A DNA stretch of 64,000 bases. Source: Sunxiuqinia elliptica (GTDB lineage: Bacteria; Bacteroidota; Bacteroidia; Bacteroidales; Prolixibacteraceae). The notes beneath the pieces are model-generated. The model was not told the DNA's origin and made no database searches. It saw only the letters and a program-made list of their open reading frames with translations. Below are positions 62,910 through 64,000 of the stretch, one piece after another (position 1 is the first letter of the stretch; each line of letters begins with the position of its first letter). The stretch lies in assembly GCF_900113005.1 (NCBI RefSeq), contig NZ_FONW01000004.1, forward strand, positions 186,001-250,000, written 5' to 3'. The position numbers and the translations under genes were made by a program.

Positions 62910-64000
62910 TTAATAAGGTTTGTTAGTTCCTTGTAGCAGCCAGAATTTTGACCATGCACTATCTTCACCATCGGTCGCGGTGTAATCCGTTTCCTGAAGG
63001 TTTTGAATGGCAGCATTGTAGTTCACATTATTCCGGTCTTTTTCGCTTGCACCATACTGAAACCGCAATGGCATGGCCTCACGAACCCCCTTCTTGCCAA
63101 CTGTTAGCTGGGGCAATCCTGTCCGGCGCCAGTCGCACCATGCTTCATGAGCAACGGTCCAGTTGGCGATCCATTTTTGCTCCATAATTTGCTCTATTGA
63201 ACCGTCAAAAGCAACACCTGCAACCGCCACATAATCATCGTAAGCATCCCCCACTTCCCATGTATTCAGCGAAGCTTTTATACCTTTTTCATACCAACTT
63301 TGCTGATCGCCAACGTTCCAACCTTTTTGAGCAGCTTCAGCTAAAATGAAACAGACTTCAGCATAGGACATCAAGCGGGCTTTTAGCAAGTCACCTTCGG
63401 CCTCCATATAAATATCATCCAGAGCAGAGTTGTGCACATTCGGACCTCCCTGAATAGGATTTGGATTTAAGTTCCAGCCCGAGCCATCTCCGGTTGTCGA
63501 AGCAATAGGCAAACCAACATAAACCATCGTATCAACCAATACCTTACCAGCTTCGGCATCATCAACCCAGGTATCCGGGGCATACAAAACCATGTTGTTT
63601 TCTGCCATATAAGTAGGATTTAAATACCTAACTCCATCCATAACAACATCGTCTTCGTAGTCCTCTGAAACCTTTATCTGCATCTTCACTGGGTTGAACC
63701 AAACATCCAAACGCGGATCTTCCAGCCCTACCAAGACATCGCGGAAACCAGCACAAAGCTGAATCCGATTAAAGTTACTGGCCGAAGCATCGTAGGTGAC
63801 ATTTGCGGGCCATGAATCGGAGTTGGAAGAACCAACATAGCTCATCATGGCATCCTCTTCGAATGAAGCAAAAACCGGATAGCTGGAAGCATTACTCATG
63901 ATCTCCTCAATTCCTTGCTTGGCATAGTCAGGAAGTTTTTCAGAAAGTCGCATATAATACCTCAACATCAACGAATTGGCAAACTTCCGCCATAATCCAG
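62910..64000 (-). CDS. SusD/RagB-family outer-membrane glycan-binding lipoprotein (5' end outside window)
   Basis: About 363 C-terminal residues; the frame is open to the window edge (WRKFANSLMLRYYMRLSEKL), so the start and lipobox lie outside. FANSLMLRYYMR, AEVCFILAEAAQKGWNVGDQ and a C-terminal EQIMEQKWIANWTVAHEAWC ... DWRRTGLPQL are typical of SusD-like proteins of the SusD_2 type. It binds oligosaccharides at the cell surface for import by a SusC-like porin, expected just upstream, beyond the window. It heads the visible part of the leftward operon. Confidence 0.9.
   Translation of the reverse strand, partial: GLWRKFANSLMLRYYMRLSEKLPDYAKQGIEEIMSNASSYPVFASFEEDAMMSYVGSSNSDSWPANVTYDASASNFNRIQLCAGFRDVLVGLEDPRLDVWFNPVKMQIKVSEDYEDDVVMDGVRYLNPTYMAENNMVLYAPDTWVDDAEAGKVLVDTMVYVGLPIASTTGDGSGWNLNPNPIQGGPNVHNSALDDIYMEAEGDLLKARLMSYAEVCFILAEAAQKGWNVGDQQSWYEKGIKASLNTWEVGDAYDDYVAVAGVAFDGSIEQIMEQKWIANWTVAHEAWCDWRRTGLPQLTVGKKGVREAMPLRFQYGASEKDRNNVNYNAAIQNLQETDYTATDGEDSAWSKFWLLQGTNKPY

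Overview
The window comes from a Bacteroidota chromosome, most likely a Marinilabiliales/Prolixibacteraceae-type marine or sediment heterotroph (family-level placement is inference). The evidence is a SusD-type outer-membrane glycan-binding protein, Bacteroidota promoters (TTTG / TAnnTTTG) upstream of rpsF and other genes, a single-gene pyruvate:ferredoxin oxidoreductase, and many secreted lipoproteins and beta-propeller proteins. No rRNA, tRNA or CRISPR array was seen.

1-16 kb is mostly housekeeping: a truncated response regulator, a Cu/Zn superoxide dismutase lipoprotein, a universal stress protein broken by an in-frame TAA, a baeRF-family protein, an SDR oxidoreductase, the rpsF-rpsR-rplI ribosomal operon, a cytidylate-kinase-like protein, a Gfo/Idh/MocA oxidoreductase, a PmoA-like protein, a U32 peptidase-family protein, a P-loop ATPase and nifJ.

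16-29.6 kb is accessory: a DUF4377 lipoprotein, a C45-type hydrolase split by an in-frame TAG, small stress or resistance genes (SnoaL-like, YdeI-like, GNAT-YoaP, TerB_N), a 21-bp heptad-coding repeat array, a BCCT transporter, a three-gene unit ending in a catB-like acetyltransferase, an RDD protein, and a FAD oxidoreductase / truncated haemoglobin pair next to an unusual DUF4242-cyclase-like-AraC fusion regulator.

29.7-42.7 kb is a carbohydrate catabolic region. A leftward operon (HAD phosphatase, DUF1349, secreted esterase, ROK kinase, SIS isomerase), an AraC regulator and a divergent rightward operon (DapA/NanA-like lyase, sodium:solute symporter, sialidase-like BNR protein, FG-GAP protein, YdjC/ChbG deacetylase, glycerophosphodiesterase lipoprotein) suggest use of a sialic-acid-like or aminosugar-containing, possibly phosphorylated, glycan.

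42.9-50.1 kb is an AT-rich segment bounded by a 32-bp exact direct repeat. It carries a compact three-gene operon: an AbiC-like two-helix membrane protein, an OLD-family ATPase/TOPRIM nuclease (GajA-like) and a UvrD-like helicase (GajB-like). I read this as a Gabija-related anti-phage system with a membrane effector gene, and it is the most interesting locus in the window. Beyond it are a second 21-bp heptad repeat array, an orphan F420-hydrogenase-beta-like iron-sulfur protein, and a decayed MutS-family N-terminus.

51-64 kb is a leftward polysaccharide-utilisation-type operon starting outside the window. In order it holds SusD, a three-domain calcineurin phosphoesterase, a YidR-like propeller lipoprotein, two large paralogues joining a beta-propeller to a probable alpha/alpha toroid, a purple-acid-phosphatase-like lipoprotein, another metallophosphoesterase and a second sialidase-like protein. 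Three phosphoesterases here and a glycerophosphodiesterase in the neighbouring operon point to a phosphodiester-containing glycan. The defence segment appears to sit between two related halves of a glycan-use region.
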